Shown in pieces: positions 17,246-26,069 of a stretch of 64,000 bases of DNA (the first letter of the stretch is position 1; each line of letters starts with the position of its first letter). The stretch covers positions 1 through 64,000 of the forward strand of contig NZ_JBHULM010000012.1 in NCBI RefSeq assembly GCF_042684485.1, in the 5' to 3' direction. The position numbers and the translations under genes were made by a program. The notes beneath the pieces are model-generated. The model worked only from the letters and a program-made list of their open reading frames with translations. It was not told the DNA's origin and searched no databases. This DNA comes from Oceanihabitans gracilariae (lineage in GTDB: Bacteria > Bacteroidota > Bacteroidia > Flavobacteriales > Flavobacteriaceae).

Positions 17246-17375
17246 GCTAATTTAAGCACAGAACAGAAAAATTATTAACATTTGTTAATTATTGAAAAGT
17301 GTCTTAAACAAGCTAAAAACTGCTTTAAAATCGATTTCTGTATTTTTATTTAAGAAGTAAAACTCTTAAAAACAC

Positions 17376-17399
17376 AAAACCTCGCAGAAGCGAGGTTTT
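17376..17399. terminator. Terminator of asnB
   Basis: AAAACCTCGC (17376-17385) pairs perfectly with GCGAGGTTTT (17390-17399) over AGAA. It lies 43 bases beyond the asnB stop codon. Confidence 0.9.
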
Positions 17400-17442
17400 G
17401 AAACTATTTATTATAAAGAATTTAATCTAATCTATGCAAAAT

Positions 17443-19116
17443 TTAAGACGTTGCATACGATTTATCATGTACGTTTGCTATAGCACGACCAGAAGGCTCA
17501 TTCATGTTTTTAAATGCTTCATCCCATTCTAAAGCCGTTGCAGTACTACACGCTACACTTGCTTCTTGTGGCACGCTTAAAGCTGCTGCATCACTTGGGA
17601 AATGTTCTTCAAAAATAGAACGATAATAAAACTCTTCTTTGTTTTGAGGTGTTTGAATTGGGAAACGGAATTTTGCGTTTTCCATTTGCTCATCAGTCAC
17701 TTCTTTTTCTACTATTTCTTTTAACGTATCAATCCAACTATAACCAACACCATCACTAAACTGTTCTTTTTGTCTCCAAGCTACGCTTTCTGGTAACATA
17801 TCTTCAAAAGCCTTACGAATCACCCATTTTTCCATGCGTTCTCCATTAATCATTTTATCTTGAGGGTTAATACGCATTGCTACATCCATAAACTCTTTGT
17901 CTAAAAATGGTACACGACCTTCAATTCCCCAAGCAGCTAAACTTTTGTTTGCTCTTAAGCAATCATACATATGCAGCTTATCTAGTTTACGCACAGTTTC
18001 CTCATGAAACTCTTGTGCGTTTGGTGCTTTATGAAAGTATAAATATCCTCCAAAAAGCTCATCTGCTCCTTCGCCAGATAATACCATTTTAATTCCCATA
18101 GACTTAATAACTCTAGCCATTAAATACATTGGTGTACTAGAACGAATGGTAGTAATATCATAAGTTTCAATGTTATAAATAACATCTTTAACAGCATCTA
18201 AACCTTCTTGAATAGTAAATTTAATTTCGTGATGCACTGTACCAATATGATCTGCTACTTTTTGCGCTGCAGCTAAATCTGGAGATCCTTCTAATCCTAC
18301 AGAAAAACTATGTAATTGCGGATACCAAGCATCTGAAGTATCATCACTTTCAATACGTTTTTGTGCATATTTTTTTGCAATAGCAGAAGTAACAGAAGAA
18401 TCTAATCCTCCTGAAAGTAAAACACCATAAGGCACATCACTCATTAATTGTCTGTGTACTGCTGCTTCTAAAGCTTCTTTAACTTCTGCAATACTTGTTT
18501 CGTTTTCTTTTACGGCTTCATACTCACTCCAATCTCTGTTGTACCATTTTACAAACTCACCATCTTTACTTGACATATAATGTCCTGGAGGAAATAATTC
18601 AATTTTAGTACAAGTACCTTCTAAAGCTTTAAGCTCTGAAGCTACATAAAAAGTTCCGTTTTGATCCCAACCAATATATAATGGAATAATTCCCATGTGA
18701 TCACGAGCAATAAAGTATTCGTCTTTTTCGGTGTCGTAAATTGCAAAACCAAAAATTCCATTCATATCATCTACAAAGTCTACTCCTTTTTCTTGGTATA
18801 AAGCTAAAATAACTTCGCAATCACTTTGTGTTTGAAAATCGTACTTTCCTTCAAATTGTTTACGTAACGCTCTATGGTTATATATTTCTCCATTTGCTGC
18901 TAGCACCAATTTTTTATCTGGACTAAATAATGGTTGTTTTCCTGATGCTGGATCTACAATTGCTAAACGCTCGTGCGCAAGAATTGCTTTATCATCACTA
19001 TAAATTCCTGACCAATCTGGTCCACGATGACGAATGGTTTTAGACATTTCTAAAACCTGAGGTCTTAAATCTTCACTCTTTTGTTTAAGATCGAAAGCAC
19101 AAACTATTCCACACAT
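17443..19116 (-). CDS. asnB: Asparagine synthase B (glutamine-hydrolysing)
   Basis: AsnB makes asparagine from aspartate, glutamine and ATP in the cytosol. The 557-residue product begins MCGIV, giving the N-terminal nucleophile Cys after Met removal. The class II glutaminase domain follows (RHRGPDWSG, AHERLAIVDP, AANGEIYNH), then the synthetase domain with the pyrophosphate loop LLSGGLDSS near residue 235 and SGEGADELFGGY. Length and motifs match E. coli-type AsnB. The gene stands alone with a strong terminator. The 259 bases upstream are A/T-rich with no recognised site. Antisense frames over it are shadows. Confidence 0.96.
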   Translation of the reverse strand: MCGIVCAFDLKQKSEDLRPQVLEMSKTIRHRGPDWSGIYSDDKAILAHERLAIVDPASGKQPLFSPDKKLVLAANGEIYNHRALRKQFEGKYDFQTQSDCEVILALYQEKGVDFVDDMNGIFGFAIYDTEKDEYFIARDHMGIIPLYIGWDQNGTFYVASELKALEGTCTKIELFPPGHYMSSKDGEFVKWYNRDWSEYEAVKENETSIAEVKEALEAAVHRQLMSDVPYGVLLSGGLDSSVTSAIAKKYAQKRIESDDTSDAWYPQLHSFSVGLEGSPDLAAAQKVADHIGTVHHEIKFTIQEGLDAVKDVIYNIETYDITTIRSSTPMYLMARVIKSMGIKMVLSGEGADELFGGYLYFHKAPNAQEFHEETVRKLDKLHMYDCLRANKSLAAWGIEGRVPFLDKEFMDVAMRINPQDKMINGERMEKWVIRKAFEDMLPESVAWRQKEQFSDGVGYSWIDTLKEIVEKEVTDEQMENAKFRFPIQTPQNKEEFYYRSIFEEHFPSDAAALSVPQEASVACSTATALEWDEAFKNMNEPSGRAIANVHDKSYATS

Positions 19117-19375
19117 AATTATATATTTTTATTCTTTATTGTTTTATTGATGAAGCAAATATGCGAATGTTGTTTCATATTAAAAACACAAAACACTTAA
19201 ATACCTACAAATTGAAACATAAAACATTCTATTTACAACAATATGTAATTATTATCAATATATTTACAGCTATTTTTTATTAAAATGTAAACTTCTTCTT
19301 ATGGTTACGACTTTTAACATGATTTAAAACCTATATGGTTTATCTTTAAAAATTCATTTAACTAAAAAACACATT

Positions 19376-19921
19376 ATGAAAACACCAACATTACTTTCAA
19401 CAATCACCATGACACTTTTAATGCTTTTCACTTTAAACATTAGCGCTCAAGAATTTAAAGGGTTAGACAAAAGCCCAATGGATGCAGCTGCTTTTCCTAC
19501 AGACTACAAAAACGCTAACAAACTAATAAAAGTAGTATACAGTAGACCTCAACTTAAAGAGAGAAGTTTAGAAAAATTAGCACCTAACGGTAAGGTTTGG
19601 CGTACTGGAGCTAATGAAGCTACCGAGTTAACTCTTTATACAGACATGATGCTTGGCGATACTAAAATTGCTGCTGGAACCTATACTTTTTATGTTATTC
19701 CTGGAGAAAAAGAATGGACTGCTATAATTAGTAAAGACCTTAATGTTTGGGGAAGCTACTTTTATAATGAAGACAAAGATGTTGCTAGAATTAGCGTTCC
19801 TGTAACCGAAGGAAAAGAATCTTTAGAATCTTTTTCTATTGCGTTTACCGAATCTGAAAATGGAGTTGATATGCACTTAGGATGGGATAAAGCAAGAATT
19901 GCTGTTCCGTTTACAAAATAA
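19376..19921 (+). CDS. DUF2911 secreted protein
   Basis: The 181-residue product has a signal peptide (residues 1-24, ending ISAQ). The rest is a DUF2911 domain, marked by VVYSRPQLKERSL, GKVWRTGANEATELTLY, AGTYTFYVIPGEKEWTAIISKD and NVWGSYFYNEDKDVARI. The domain is widespread in Bacteroidota and its biochemical role is not known. A near-consensus box TATCTTTA lies at 19341-19348, 27 bases before the ATG. A bidirectional terminator separates the gene from the convergent queE. Periplasmic or surface location is inferred from the signal peptide. Confidence 0.9.
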   Translation: MKTPTLLSTITMTLLMLFTLNISAQEFKGLDKSPMDAAAFPTDYKNANKLIKVVYSRPQLKERSLEKLAPNGKVWRTGANEATELTLYTDMMLGDTKIAAGTYTFYVIPGEKEWTAIISKDLNVWGSYFYNEDKDVARISVPVTEGKESLESFSIAFTESENGVDMHLGWDKARIAVPFTK

Positions 19922-19940
19922 GCACTTTAGTTAGTACATA

Positions 19941-19975
19941 AAAAAAGCGTCTTGAAATTCAAGACGCTTTTTTTT
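19941..19975. terminator. Bidirectional terminator between the DUF2911 gene and queE
   Basis: AAGCGTCTTGAA (19945-19956) pairs perfectly with TTCAAGACGCTT (19958-19969), with A-run and T-run flanks. The right flank overlaps the last bases of queE. Confidence 0.92.
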
Positions 19976-20606
19976 ATGGAATATTTAAATATTTATGAGT
20001 TTGTAAAGAGACTTTCCATTGCGGATTAGCCATTACAAAATCTACAATTTCAGGAACTACTTTATCCTTTTTACTCCACTCTGGCTGTAAATATAAAATA
20101 CAATCTTTATTTACTTTTGCAGCTTGTTCTTGAGCAAACCTAAAATCATCTTTATTATAAATAATACACTTTAACTCATGAGCTTGTGCATACACCTCAT
20201 CTGTAGGCAATTTATTCTTTTTTGGCGAAAGGCAAATCCAATCCCAAGTACCTGTTAACTTATAAGCACCAGAAGTTTCTATATGTACTTGTAAGCCTCT
20301 TTCTTTTAACTCTTTGGTTAACGGATCCATATTCCACATTAAAGGCTCTCCTCCAGTAACTACAATAGTTTTACTGTATTTGGCAGCATTTTCAGCAATT
20401 TTAATTGTTTCTGTTGCAGGATGTAATTCTGGCAACCAACTTTCTTTCACGTCGCACCAATGGCAACCTACATCACAACCACCAATTCTTACAAAATATG
20501 CAGCTGTTCCTTTATGAAAACCTTCTCCTTGAATGGTATAAAACTCTTCCATTAATGGTAATAGCAAGCCTTTATCCAATAACTCTTGTCTCTCACTTCT
20601 TGTCAT
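19974..20606 (-). CDS. queE: 7-carboxy-7-deazaguanine synthase
   Basis: QueE is a radical SAM enzyme that converts 6-carboxytetrahydropterin to 7-carboxy-7-deazaguanine on the path to queuosine. The 210-residue product has the cluster-binding Cys44, Cys48 and Cys51 in GGCDVGCHWCD, the FYTIQGEGFHKG N-terminal segment and VVTGGEPLMWNM. The ATG at 20606 is preferred. An in-frame TTG nine bases earlier is part of the promoter box. It pairs biochemically with folE, which supplies the precursor pathway, though the two genes are 17 kb apart. It is convergent with the DUF2911 gene and divergent from the HerA-like gene. Confidence 0.94.
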   Translation of the reverse strand: MTRSERQELLDKGLLLPLMEEFYTIQGEGFHKGTAAYFVRIGGCDVGCHWCDVKESWLPELHPATETIKIAENAAKYSKTIVVTGGEPLMWNMDPLTKELKERGLQVHIETSGAYKLTGTWDWICLSPKKNKLPTDEVYAQAHELKCIIYNKDDFRFAQEQAAKVNKDCILYLQPEWSKKDKVVPEIVDFVMANPQWKVSLQTHKYLNIP

Positions 20607-20612
20607 AGTGCG

Positions 20613-20620
20613 CAAAGATA
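20613..20620 (-). promoter_or_regulatory. -7 box close to the queE start
   Basis: The minus strand reads TATCTTTG, ending six bases before the queE ATG at 20606. The transcript would have almost no leader. Confidence 0.55.
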
Positions 20621-20787
20621 GTTATTTAAGCATGTAAAGTTAAAAAGCTAATCATTTAATTTTTCAGGATAAAAATTAAAGCAATTAATACAAGAACTCA
20701 ATTGTAGGTTTTAGTTAAAAAGTTGCTAGTCTTTTTAAACGGTTTTACATGAAAGATTACTATTTTTATACAAATTTTAAGTACATC

Positions 20788-22317
20788 ATGAGTAGACAGG
20801 ACGAATTTTTTAAACATATAACAGAAGGAAACAAAACAAAAGGAGACTATATTACCTTAGGCTCTGCAATGCTAGATGGAGAAACCATTAAAGATGCTTT
20901 TGTAAAAGTACCATTAAAAACCATGAACAGACATGGCTTAATTGCTGGTGCTACAGGTACAGGAAAAACAAAAACACTACAAGTTTTATCTGAAAACTTA
21001 AGCGACAAAGGAATTCCTGTATTGCTAATGGATATTAAAGGAGATTTAAGTGGTTTGGCACAACCTAGTCCTGGACATGAAAAAATAGATGAACGTCATG
21101 AAAAAATAGGCTTACCTTTTGAAGCAAAAGGATTTCCTGTAGAAATCATGTCGCTTTCAGAACAAGAAGGCGTTCGTTTACGAGCTACAGTAAGTGAGTT
21201 TGGACCTGTTTTACTTTCTAGAATTTTAGACCTATCAGAAACACAATCTGGTGTTGTTGCTGTTATTTTTAAATATTGCGATGACAACAAACTGCCTTTA
21301 CTAGACCTTAAAGACTTTAAAAAAATACTACAATACGCAACCCAAGAAGGTAAACAAGAATTTCAAGAAGCATATGGTAGAATTTCTACAGCATCTACAG
21401 GTGCCATTTTACGTAAGGTAATAGAAATTGAACAACAAGGAGGTGAATTGTTTTTTGGCGAAAAAAGTTTCGATATAGAAGACCTACTAAGAACCACAAG
21501 AGATGGTCGTGGTTATGTTAACATTATTCGTTTAACAGATATTCAAGATAAACCAAAACTATTTTCTACTTTCATGCTTAGTTTATTAGCTGAAATATAC
21601 GAAACACTACCTGAACAAGGAGATTCTGGAAAACCAGAACTTATTATGTTTATAGACGAAGCACATTTAATTTTTAACGAAGCATCTAAAGCTTTATTAA
21701 ACCAAATTGAAAGCATTGTAAAACTAATACGAAGTAAAGGGGTTGGTTTATATTTTGTAACTCAAAACCCTACAGATGTACCAGAAGGAGTACTTAGCCA
21801 ACTAGGTTTAAAAGTACAACATGCCTTACGTGCATTTACAGCAAAAGACAGAAAAGCCATCAAGCTTACAGCACAAAACTATCCTGATACAGATTATTAC
21901 GATACCGCAGAAGTACTAACATCTTTAGGTACAGGTGAAGCCTTAGTTTCGGCATTAGATGAAAAAGGTAGACCAACACCTCTAGCTGCAACCATGATGC
22001 GTGCACCAATGAGCAGAATGGATGTGTTAACAGAAACAGAACTAAATACGCTTTTAGACGACTCAAAATTAGTTATGAAATATAACGAGACCATAGATAG
22101 AGAGTCTGCTTATGAGATGCTAAATAAAAAAATAAAAAAAGCCGAAGAACTAAAAATAAAAGAAGACGAGAGAGAAGCAAAAGAAAAGGAACGCAAAAAA
22201 GCTTCTCGATCAAGCTCTAGTAAAAGTAGCACCAGAATGAATCCTATTGTAAAGGTACTTACAAGTGCTACATTTATACGCTCCGTTTTTGGGATTTTAA
22301 AAAAAGTAATGAAGTAA
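20788..22317 (+). CDS. HerA-like ATPase of the DUF853 family (YjgR type)
   Basis: The 509-residue product belongs to the DUF853 family of HerA/FtsK-type P-loop ATPases, related to E. coli YjgR. Walker A is GATGTGKTKTL (about residue 54), Walker B is ELIMFIDEAHLIF, and a sensor-like FVTQNPTDVPEGVL follows. The C-terminal 60 residues are Lys/Glu/Ser-rich and likely coiled or disordered. The cellular role is not defined. DNA translocation or helicase activity is inferred from the fold. I prefer the ATG at 20788 (MSRQDEFFKH), as family members start there. An in-frame ATG at 20749 would add 13 residues. No nuclease partner lies nearby. Confidence 0.9.
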   Translation: MSRQDEFFKHITEGNKTKGDYITLGSAMLDGETIKDAFVKVPLKTMNRHGLIAGATGTGKTKTLQVLSENLSDKGIPVLLMDIKGDLSGLAQPSPGHEKIDERHEKIGLPFEAKGFPVEIMSLSEQEGVRLRATVSEFGPVLLSRILDLSETQSGVVAVIFKYCDDNKLPLLDLKDFKKILQYATQEGKQEFQEAYGRISTASTGAILRKVIEIEQQGGELFFGEKSFDIEDLLRTTRDGRGYVNIIRLTDIQDKPKLFSTFMLSLLAEIYETLPEQGDSGKPELIMFIDEAHLIFNEASKALLNQIESIVKLIRSKGVGLYFVTQNPTDVPEGVLSQLGLKVQHALRAFTAKDRKAIKLTAQNYPDTDYYDTAEVLTSLGTGEALVSALDEKGRPTPLAATMMRAPMSRMDVLTETELNTLLDDSKLVMKYNETIDRESAYEMLNKKIKKAEELKIKEDEREAKEKERKKASRSSSSKSSTRMNPIVKVLTSATFIRSVFGILKKVMK

Positions 22318-22387
22318 CAAAACCTTCCGTATAAAAATAAAGTGCATTGCGCTTATTCAAATTAAACAAAACAAACAATTAACACTA

Positions 22388-22405
22388 TTTCCGTTTTCAC
22401 GGAAA
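22388..22405. repeat. TTTCCGTTTTCACGGAAA palindrome, copy B
   Basis: An 18-base hairpin with 6-base arms lies in the gap between the HerA-like gene and the following lipoprotein gene. The identical sequence occurs inverted at 40156-40173, and a 16-base core at 17104-17119. Confidence 0.75.
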
Positions 22406-22447
22406 CAAAAAAACAAAACAAGCTTCCTGCTTTCTCAGGAAACACCT

Positions 22448-22999
22448 ATGAAAAATACAATTTTTACCCTTTGCCTAGTAGCTATCTTTTTTACCTCATG
22501 CAAAAAAGAAGTAAACCCATTTTTAATTTCTAAAAATAATATTGGCCTTTTAACAGACTCTACAAAGGTAAAAGACCTGGAGACTGTTTTTGCTAATGAT
22601 TCTGTGGTAAAAAGAATTAGTGGAGACGGATTTACAGGACGCATTAGCGACATTGAAATTTATGACAAAACAGGAAAACAATTATTAACCCTTTCGCCAA
22701 ACCAAGATTTAGACTCTACAGCAACCATAAATACGGTTAAAGTTATAGACCAAAGATATAAAACAGAAAAAGGCTTAAACACAACCAGCACTTTTGCAGA
22801 CATAAAAAATAATTATACCATTTCAAGCATACAAAACACACTGCGTAACATAGTCGTTTTTGTAAACGAAATAAATGCTTTTTTCACCATTGACAAAATG
22901 GAATTACCTGCAGAATTACGTATTGATATGAGTAAAAAAATTGAAGCTATTCATATTCCAGATAGCGCAAAAATTAAACATTTTATGATAGGTTGGTAA
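22448..22999 (+). CDS. Lipoprotein of unknown function
   Basis: The 183-residue product has a lipoprotein signal peptide ending FFTSC with Cys18 as the acylation site. The mature part (DGFTGRISDIEIYDKTG, then LTLSPNQDLDSTATI and a long C-terminal segment ending HFMIGW) is not a family I can name. The repeated pattern of parallel beta and short helix suggests a small globular periplasmic domain. It lies 130 bases after the HerA-like gene and 57 bases before the YitT gene, so it may be cotranscribed with the latter. No catalytic motif was seen. Confidence 0.78.
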   Translation: MKNTIFTLCLVAIFFTSCKKEVNPFLISKNNIGLLTDSTKVKDLETVFANDSVVKRISGDGFTGRISDIEIYDKTGKQLLTLSPNQDLDSTATINTVKVIDQRYKTEKGLNTTSTFADIKNNYTISSIQNTLRNIVVFVNEINAFFTIDKMELPAELRIDMSKKIEAIHIPDSAKIKHFMIGW

Positions 23000-23056
23000 A
23001 CTGTAGCAACAAAAACTACAAATACACCAAATACAACCTGGTAACCAAAAGAGCAA

Positions 23057-24028
23057 ATGAATCCATTATTCGGTAAATTATTAACAGATCTAGCAAAGCA
23101 AAGACTTAAAGCTAGACAAGTGCCTATACCATATACCGAAAAACAAATTACACCAATAATCAACAACATTAAAGTAGAGTTTTCTCATGCTATAAAAGAG
23201 TATCTATTTATAATTATTGGTGTGTTTTCTGCAGGATTTGGATTAAAAGGTTTTTTGTTACCAAACCAGTTTATAGATGGTGGTGCAACTGGTATTTCAC
23301 TACTACTACAAAACATCACCTCATTATCTCTTGGTGTTTTATTACTTATAGTAAACATTCCTTTTCTTATCTTAGGAACAAGAACTATAGGTGTAAAATT
23401 TGCCATTAAAAGCGTTATTGCAATTGCATTTTTAGCCATTGTAGTACATTTTGTAAATTACCCTATAATTACAGAAGACAAACTATTAATTGCTGTGTTT
23501 GGTGGTTTCTTTTTAGGCTTAGGTATTGGCTTGGCAATGCGTGGAGGCAGCGTAATAGATGGTACAGAAGTTTTAGCCATTTACTTAAGTAGAAAAATAT
23601 CAATTACAGTAGGCGACGTTTTATTGCTTATAAATATTATTATTTTCTCTTTTGGTGCTTATGTTTTATCTGTAGAAACTGCGCTTTACGCTATATTAAC
23701 TTATTTGTCTGCAGCCAAAACTGTAGACTTTGTAGTAGATGGTGTTGAAGAATATGTTGGTATCACTATTATTTCTGAAAAACATGACGAAATCAGAATT
23801 ATGGTTACCGAAAAACTACTTAGAGCTTGTACAATATATGCAGGAAAAGGTGGTTTTGGTTCTAACGGAAAAAGCTACGACAAAGAAATTATCTATACTG
23901 TAATGACTAGATTAGAACTAGCTAAACTTTACACCGAAATTGATAAAATAGACAAAAATGCATTTGTAGTTATAGGTATTGTTAAAGATTTAAAAGGAGG
24001 AATGATTAAACGAAAGCCTTTAAAATAA
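23057..24028 (+). CDS. YitT-family membrane protein
   Basis: The 323-residue product is a YitT-type protein: an N-terminal block of about five membrane helices (from IKEYLFIIIGVFSAGFGLKG) including the diagnostic FIDGGATGISLLL and RGGSVIDGTEVLAIYLS segments, then a cytosolic C-terminal DUF2179 domain (ITIISEKHDEIRIMVTEKL, ending DPK-like with VIGIVKDLKGG). The N-terminus has 50 extra soluble residues before TM1. Family members are membrane proteins without an agreed substrate. The gene is followed after 29 bases by the cupin gene and probably forms an operon with it and the hydrolase. Confidence 0.9.
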   Translation: MNPLFGKLLTDLAKQRLKARQVPIPYTEKQITPIINNIKVEFSHAIKEYLFIIIGVFSAGFGLKGFLLPNQFIDGGATGISLLLQNITSLSLGVLLLIVNIPFLILGTRTIGVKFAIKSVIAIAFLAIVVHFVNYPIITEDKLLIAVFGGFFLGLGIGLAMRGGSVIDGTEVLAIYLSRKISITVGDVLLLINIIIFSFGAYVLSVETALYAILTYLSAAKTVDFVVDGVEEYVGITIISEKHDEIRIMVTEKLLRACTIYAGKGGFGSNGKSYDKEIIYTVMTRLELAKLYTEIDKIDKNAFVVIGIVKDLKGGMIKRKPLK

Positions 24029-24057
24029 AGCTCTATAACTATTTTACCATATTTATT

Positions 24058-24423
24058 ATGAAAAAAAAATATACCATACAAAAAACACCATTTGTAGTAC
24101 CAACTACAGACGGAAAAGTAATAGAAGAACACTTTGGCTTAGCTAGTGATAACAATGCACAAGTAAGCATAGCTCACATGGTTGCTCCTGCTGGATGGAG
24201 CGAACCTTTTCAAACTCCAGAATTTGATGAGTACACCTACATCATTAAAGGCAAAAAACAATTTATTATTGATGACGAAATTATTATTTTGCAAGCTGGA
24301 GAGTCTATTAAAATTAACAAAAACACAAGAGTTCAGTACTCTAATCCATTTACAACTGCCTGCGAATATATAGCTATTTGCCTTCCTGCATTTTCTATGG
24401 ATTTAGTAAACAGAGAAGATTAA
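24058..24423 (+). CDS. Cupin-domain protein
   Basis: The 121-residue cytosolic protein is a single-domain cupin. The motif-1 region is EPFQTPEFDEYTYIIKGKKQF and motif 2 is LQAGESIKINKNTRVQYSN. The classic metal-binding His pair of motif 1 is not present, which leaves metal binding uncertain. The gene ends one base before the alpha/beta hydrolase start (TAA, A, ATG), so the two are translationally close and almost certainly cotranscribed. Function unknown beyond the fold. Substrate binding or small-molecule modification is typical for the fold. Confidence 0.85.
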   Translation: MKKKYTIQKTPFVVPTTDGKVIEEHFGLASDNNAQVSIAHMVAPAGWSEPFQTPEFDEYTYIIKGKKQFIIDDEIIILQAGESIKINKNTRVQYSNPFTTACEYIAICLPAFSMDLVNRED

Positions 24424-24424
24424 A

Positions 24425-25249
24425 ATGAAGTTTATACCAAAAACCGTAGGCTTATTTATAAATACAGTAAGCTTTATTTCGCCTAAAACAGCTGGAAACC
24501 TAGCGCTTTCCTTATTTTCTAAACCTTTAAAAGGTAAGATTAAAGAAAAAGATTTTGATTTTTTAGACACTGCGTTTAAAGAAGAATTAGAGTATGAAGA
24601 TTTAAACATCATGACATATAGATGGCTCGGAAAAAACAAAACCATACTATTAGTTCATGGCTGGGAAAGTAATGCTGCAAGATGGAAACCATTAATTAAA
24701 AACCTACAAGAACAAAATTACAACGTAATTGCCCTTGATGCTCCTGCTCATGGTCGTTCTGGTAGCAAACGCTTTAACGCTATTTTATATTCTGAATTTA
24801 TACATATTGTTTCTAAAAAGTTTAATCCAGATGTTATTATTGGTCACTCTGTAGGTGGTATGGCAACCGTATTTTACCAACATAAGTACCAAAATACAGC
24901 ATTAGAAAAACTAGTACTACTAGGTGCTCCTGCTAACTTTACAGGTGTTTTTAATCGCTATGTAGACATGATGGGTTACAACAAAAAAGTACATAAAAAA
25001 ATAAGCGATATTGTAGTTGAAAAATATGGCCATGCGCCAGAATACTTTTCTGCAGCAGATTTTTCTAAAGAAATAAAAACCTCAGCGCTTATTATACATG
25101 ATGAACGCGACAGGATCATTCCGTATCAAGACGCCATACATTTTGATAAAAATTATATCAACGCAAAACTAATAACCACACAAGGTTTTGGTCACTCTTT
25201 AAACAATGAAACCATTACAGAATACATTAATAAGTACATTGCTTATTAA
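24425..25249 (+). CDS. Alpha/beta hydrolase
   Basis: The 274-residue protein has the full alpha/beta hydrolase core: oxyanion segment LLVHGWESNAARW (about residue 77), nucleophile elbow IIGHSVGGMA with Ser at about 142, acid in HDERDRIIPY near 225 and catalytic His in QGFGHSLNNE near 259. No signal peptide is evident, though the first 25 residues are hydrophobic and basic. Substrate cannot be predicted. Related proteins are esterases or lipases acting on small esters. It starts one base after the cupin stop. The next gene, rluF, has its own promoter box. Confidence 0.9.
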   Translation: MKFIPKTVGLFINTVSFISPKTAGNLALSLFSKPLKGKIKEKDFDFLDTAFKEELEYEDLNIMTYRWLGKNKTILLVHGWESNAARWKPLIKNLQEQNYNVIALDAPAHGRSGSKRFNAILYSEFIHIVSKKFNPDVIIGHSVGGMATVFYQHKYQNTALEKLVLLGAPANFTGVFNRYVDMMGYNKKVHKKISDIVVEKYGHAPEYFSAADFSKEIKTSALIIHDERDRIIPYQDAIHFDKNYINAKLITTQGFGHSLNNETITEYINKYIAY

Positions 25250-25310
25250 AAAGTATCACAATTACCAAGAGTGCATCTTGTTAATCTTTAATTAGTGAAT
25301 AAACTTATAG

Positions 25311-25318
25311 TATCTTTG
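25311..25318 (+). promoter_or_regulatory. -7 box abutting rluF
   Basis: TATCTTTG lies only four bases before the rluF ATG at 25323, so the message would be leaderless or nearly so. A TTG at 25278-25280 is about 30 bases upstream, too far for the usual -33 spacing. Confidence 0.5.
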
Positions 25319-25322
25319 CCAA

Positions 25323-26069
25323 ATGAAAGAGAATCTTAAACGTATAAACAAATATTTAAGCGAAGTTGGTTATTGCTCACGCAGAGAAGCTGACAGACTT
25401 ATTGACGCAGGAAGAGTAACTATTAATGGTGTTGTACCAGAAATGGGAACCAAAATAACACCAACAGATGAAGTACATGTAGACGGAAAACCGGTTATAA
25501 ATACCAAAGAGTCTTTTACCTATTTAGCTTTTAACAAACCTGTAGGTATTGTTTGTACCACAGACACTAGAGTAGAAAAAGACAATATTATAGATTACAT
25601 AAAGTATCCAAAACGAATTTTTCCAATAGGAAGATTAGATAAACCTAGTGAAGGATTAATCTTTCTTACGGATGATGGAGATATTGTAAACAAAATACTT
25701 CGCGCAAGCAATAATCACGAAAAAGAATATATTGTTACAGTAGACAAACCTATTTCGCAAACCTTTATAGAAAGAATGTCTGGAGGAATTCCTTTAGAAG
25801 AATTAGGAAAAACCACCAATCCTTGTACTGTTGAAAAATTAGGAACTTATAAGTTTAAAATTATTTTAACCCAAGGACTAAACAGACAAATTCGTAGAAT
25901 GTGTGAGTATTTAAACTACGAAGTAAATACCTTAAAACGTGTTCGTATCATGAACATAAAGCTAGATGTTCCTGTTGGTGAATACCGAGAATTCACACCA
26001 GAAGAATTAAAAGAATTAAACAACCTTTTAGAAGCATCTACCAAAACATATCTAGAAAAAAATGACTAA
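25323..26069 (+). CDS. rluF: 23S rRNA pseudouridine synthase RluF
   Basis: RluF converts U2604 of 23S rRNA (and, in E. coli, tyrosine tRNA position 35) to pseudouridine. The 248-residue product has an N-terminal S4 RNA-binding domain (RINKYLSEVGYCSRREADRL, residues 7-55) and a TruA/RsuA-type catalytic domain with Asp106 in GRLDKPSEGLIFLT. The segment NHEKEYIVTVDKPI and QGLNRQIRRMCEYLNYEV closely resemble E. coli RluF. The C-terminal Lys-rich extension of the E. coli protein is missing. The 3' end overlaps the VOC gene by 8 bases. Confidence 0.93.
   Translation: MKENLKRINKYLSEVGYCSRREADRLIDAGRVTINGVVPEMGTKITPTDEVHVDGKPVINTKESFTYLAFNKPVGIVCTTDTRVEKDNIIDYIKYPKRIFPIGRLDKPSEGLIFLTDDGDIVNKILRASNNHEKEYIVTVDKPISQTFIERMSGGIPLEELGKTTNPCTVEKLGTYKFKIILTQGLNRQIRRMCEYLNYEVNTLKRVRIMNIKLDVPVGEYREFTPEELKELNNLLEASTKTYLEKND

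Larger units (their letters stand above)
17064..17442. other. 379-base intergenic region between gyrB and asnB
   Basis: It contains the asnB terminator (17376-17399), a good gyrB promoter (17216-17245), a long gyrB leader with a terminator-like hairpin (about 17185-17208) and the 18-base-type palindrome at 17104-17119. A 60-codon minus-strand frame in the leader runs through the hairpin, starts at a TTG in the promoter and is probably not a gene. Confidence 0.6.

Noticed and set aside
20788..22317. The HerA-like ATPase as part of a defence system (HerA-DUF4297 or SIR2-HerA type)
   Set aside because: No nuclease, SIR2 or other effector is adjacent, and sequence features fit the DUF853/YjgR housekeeping group.
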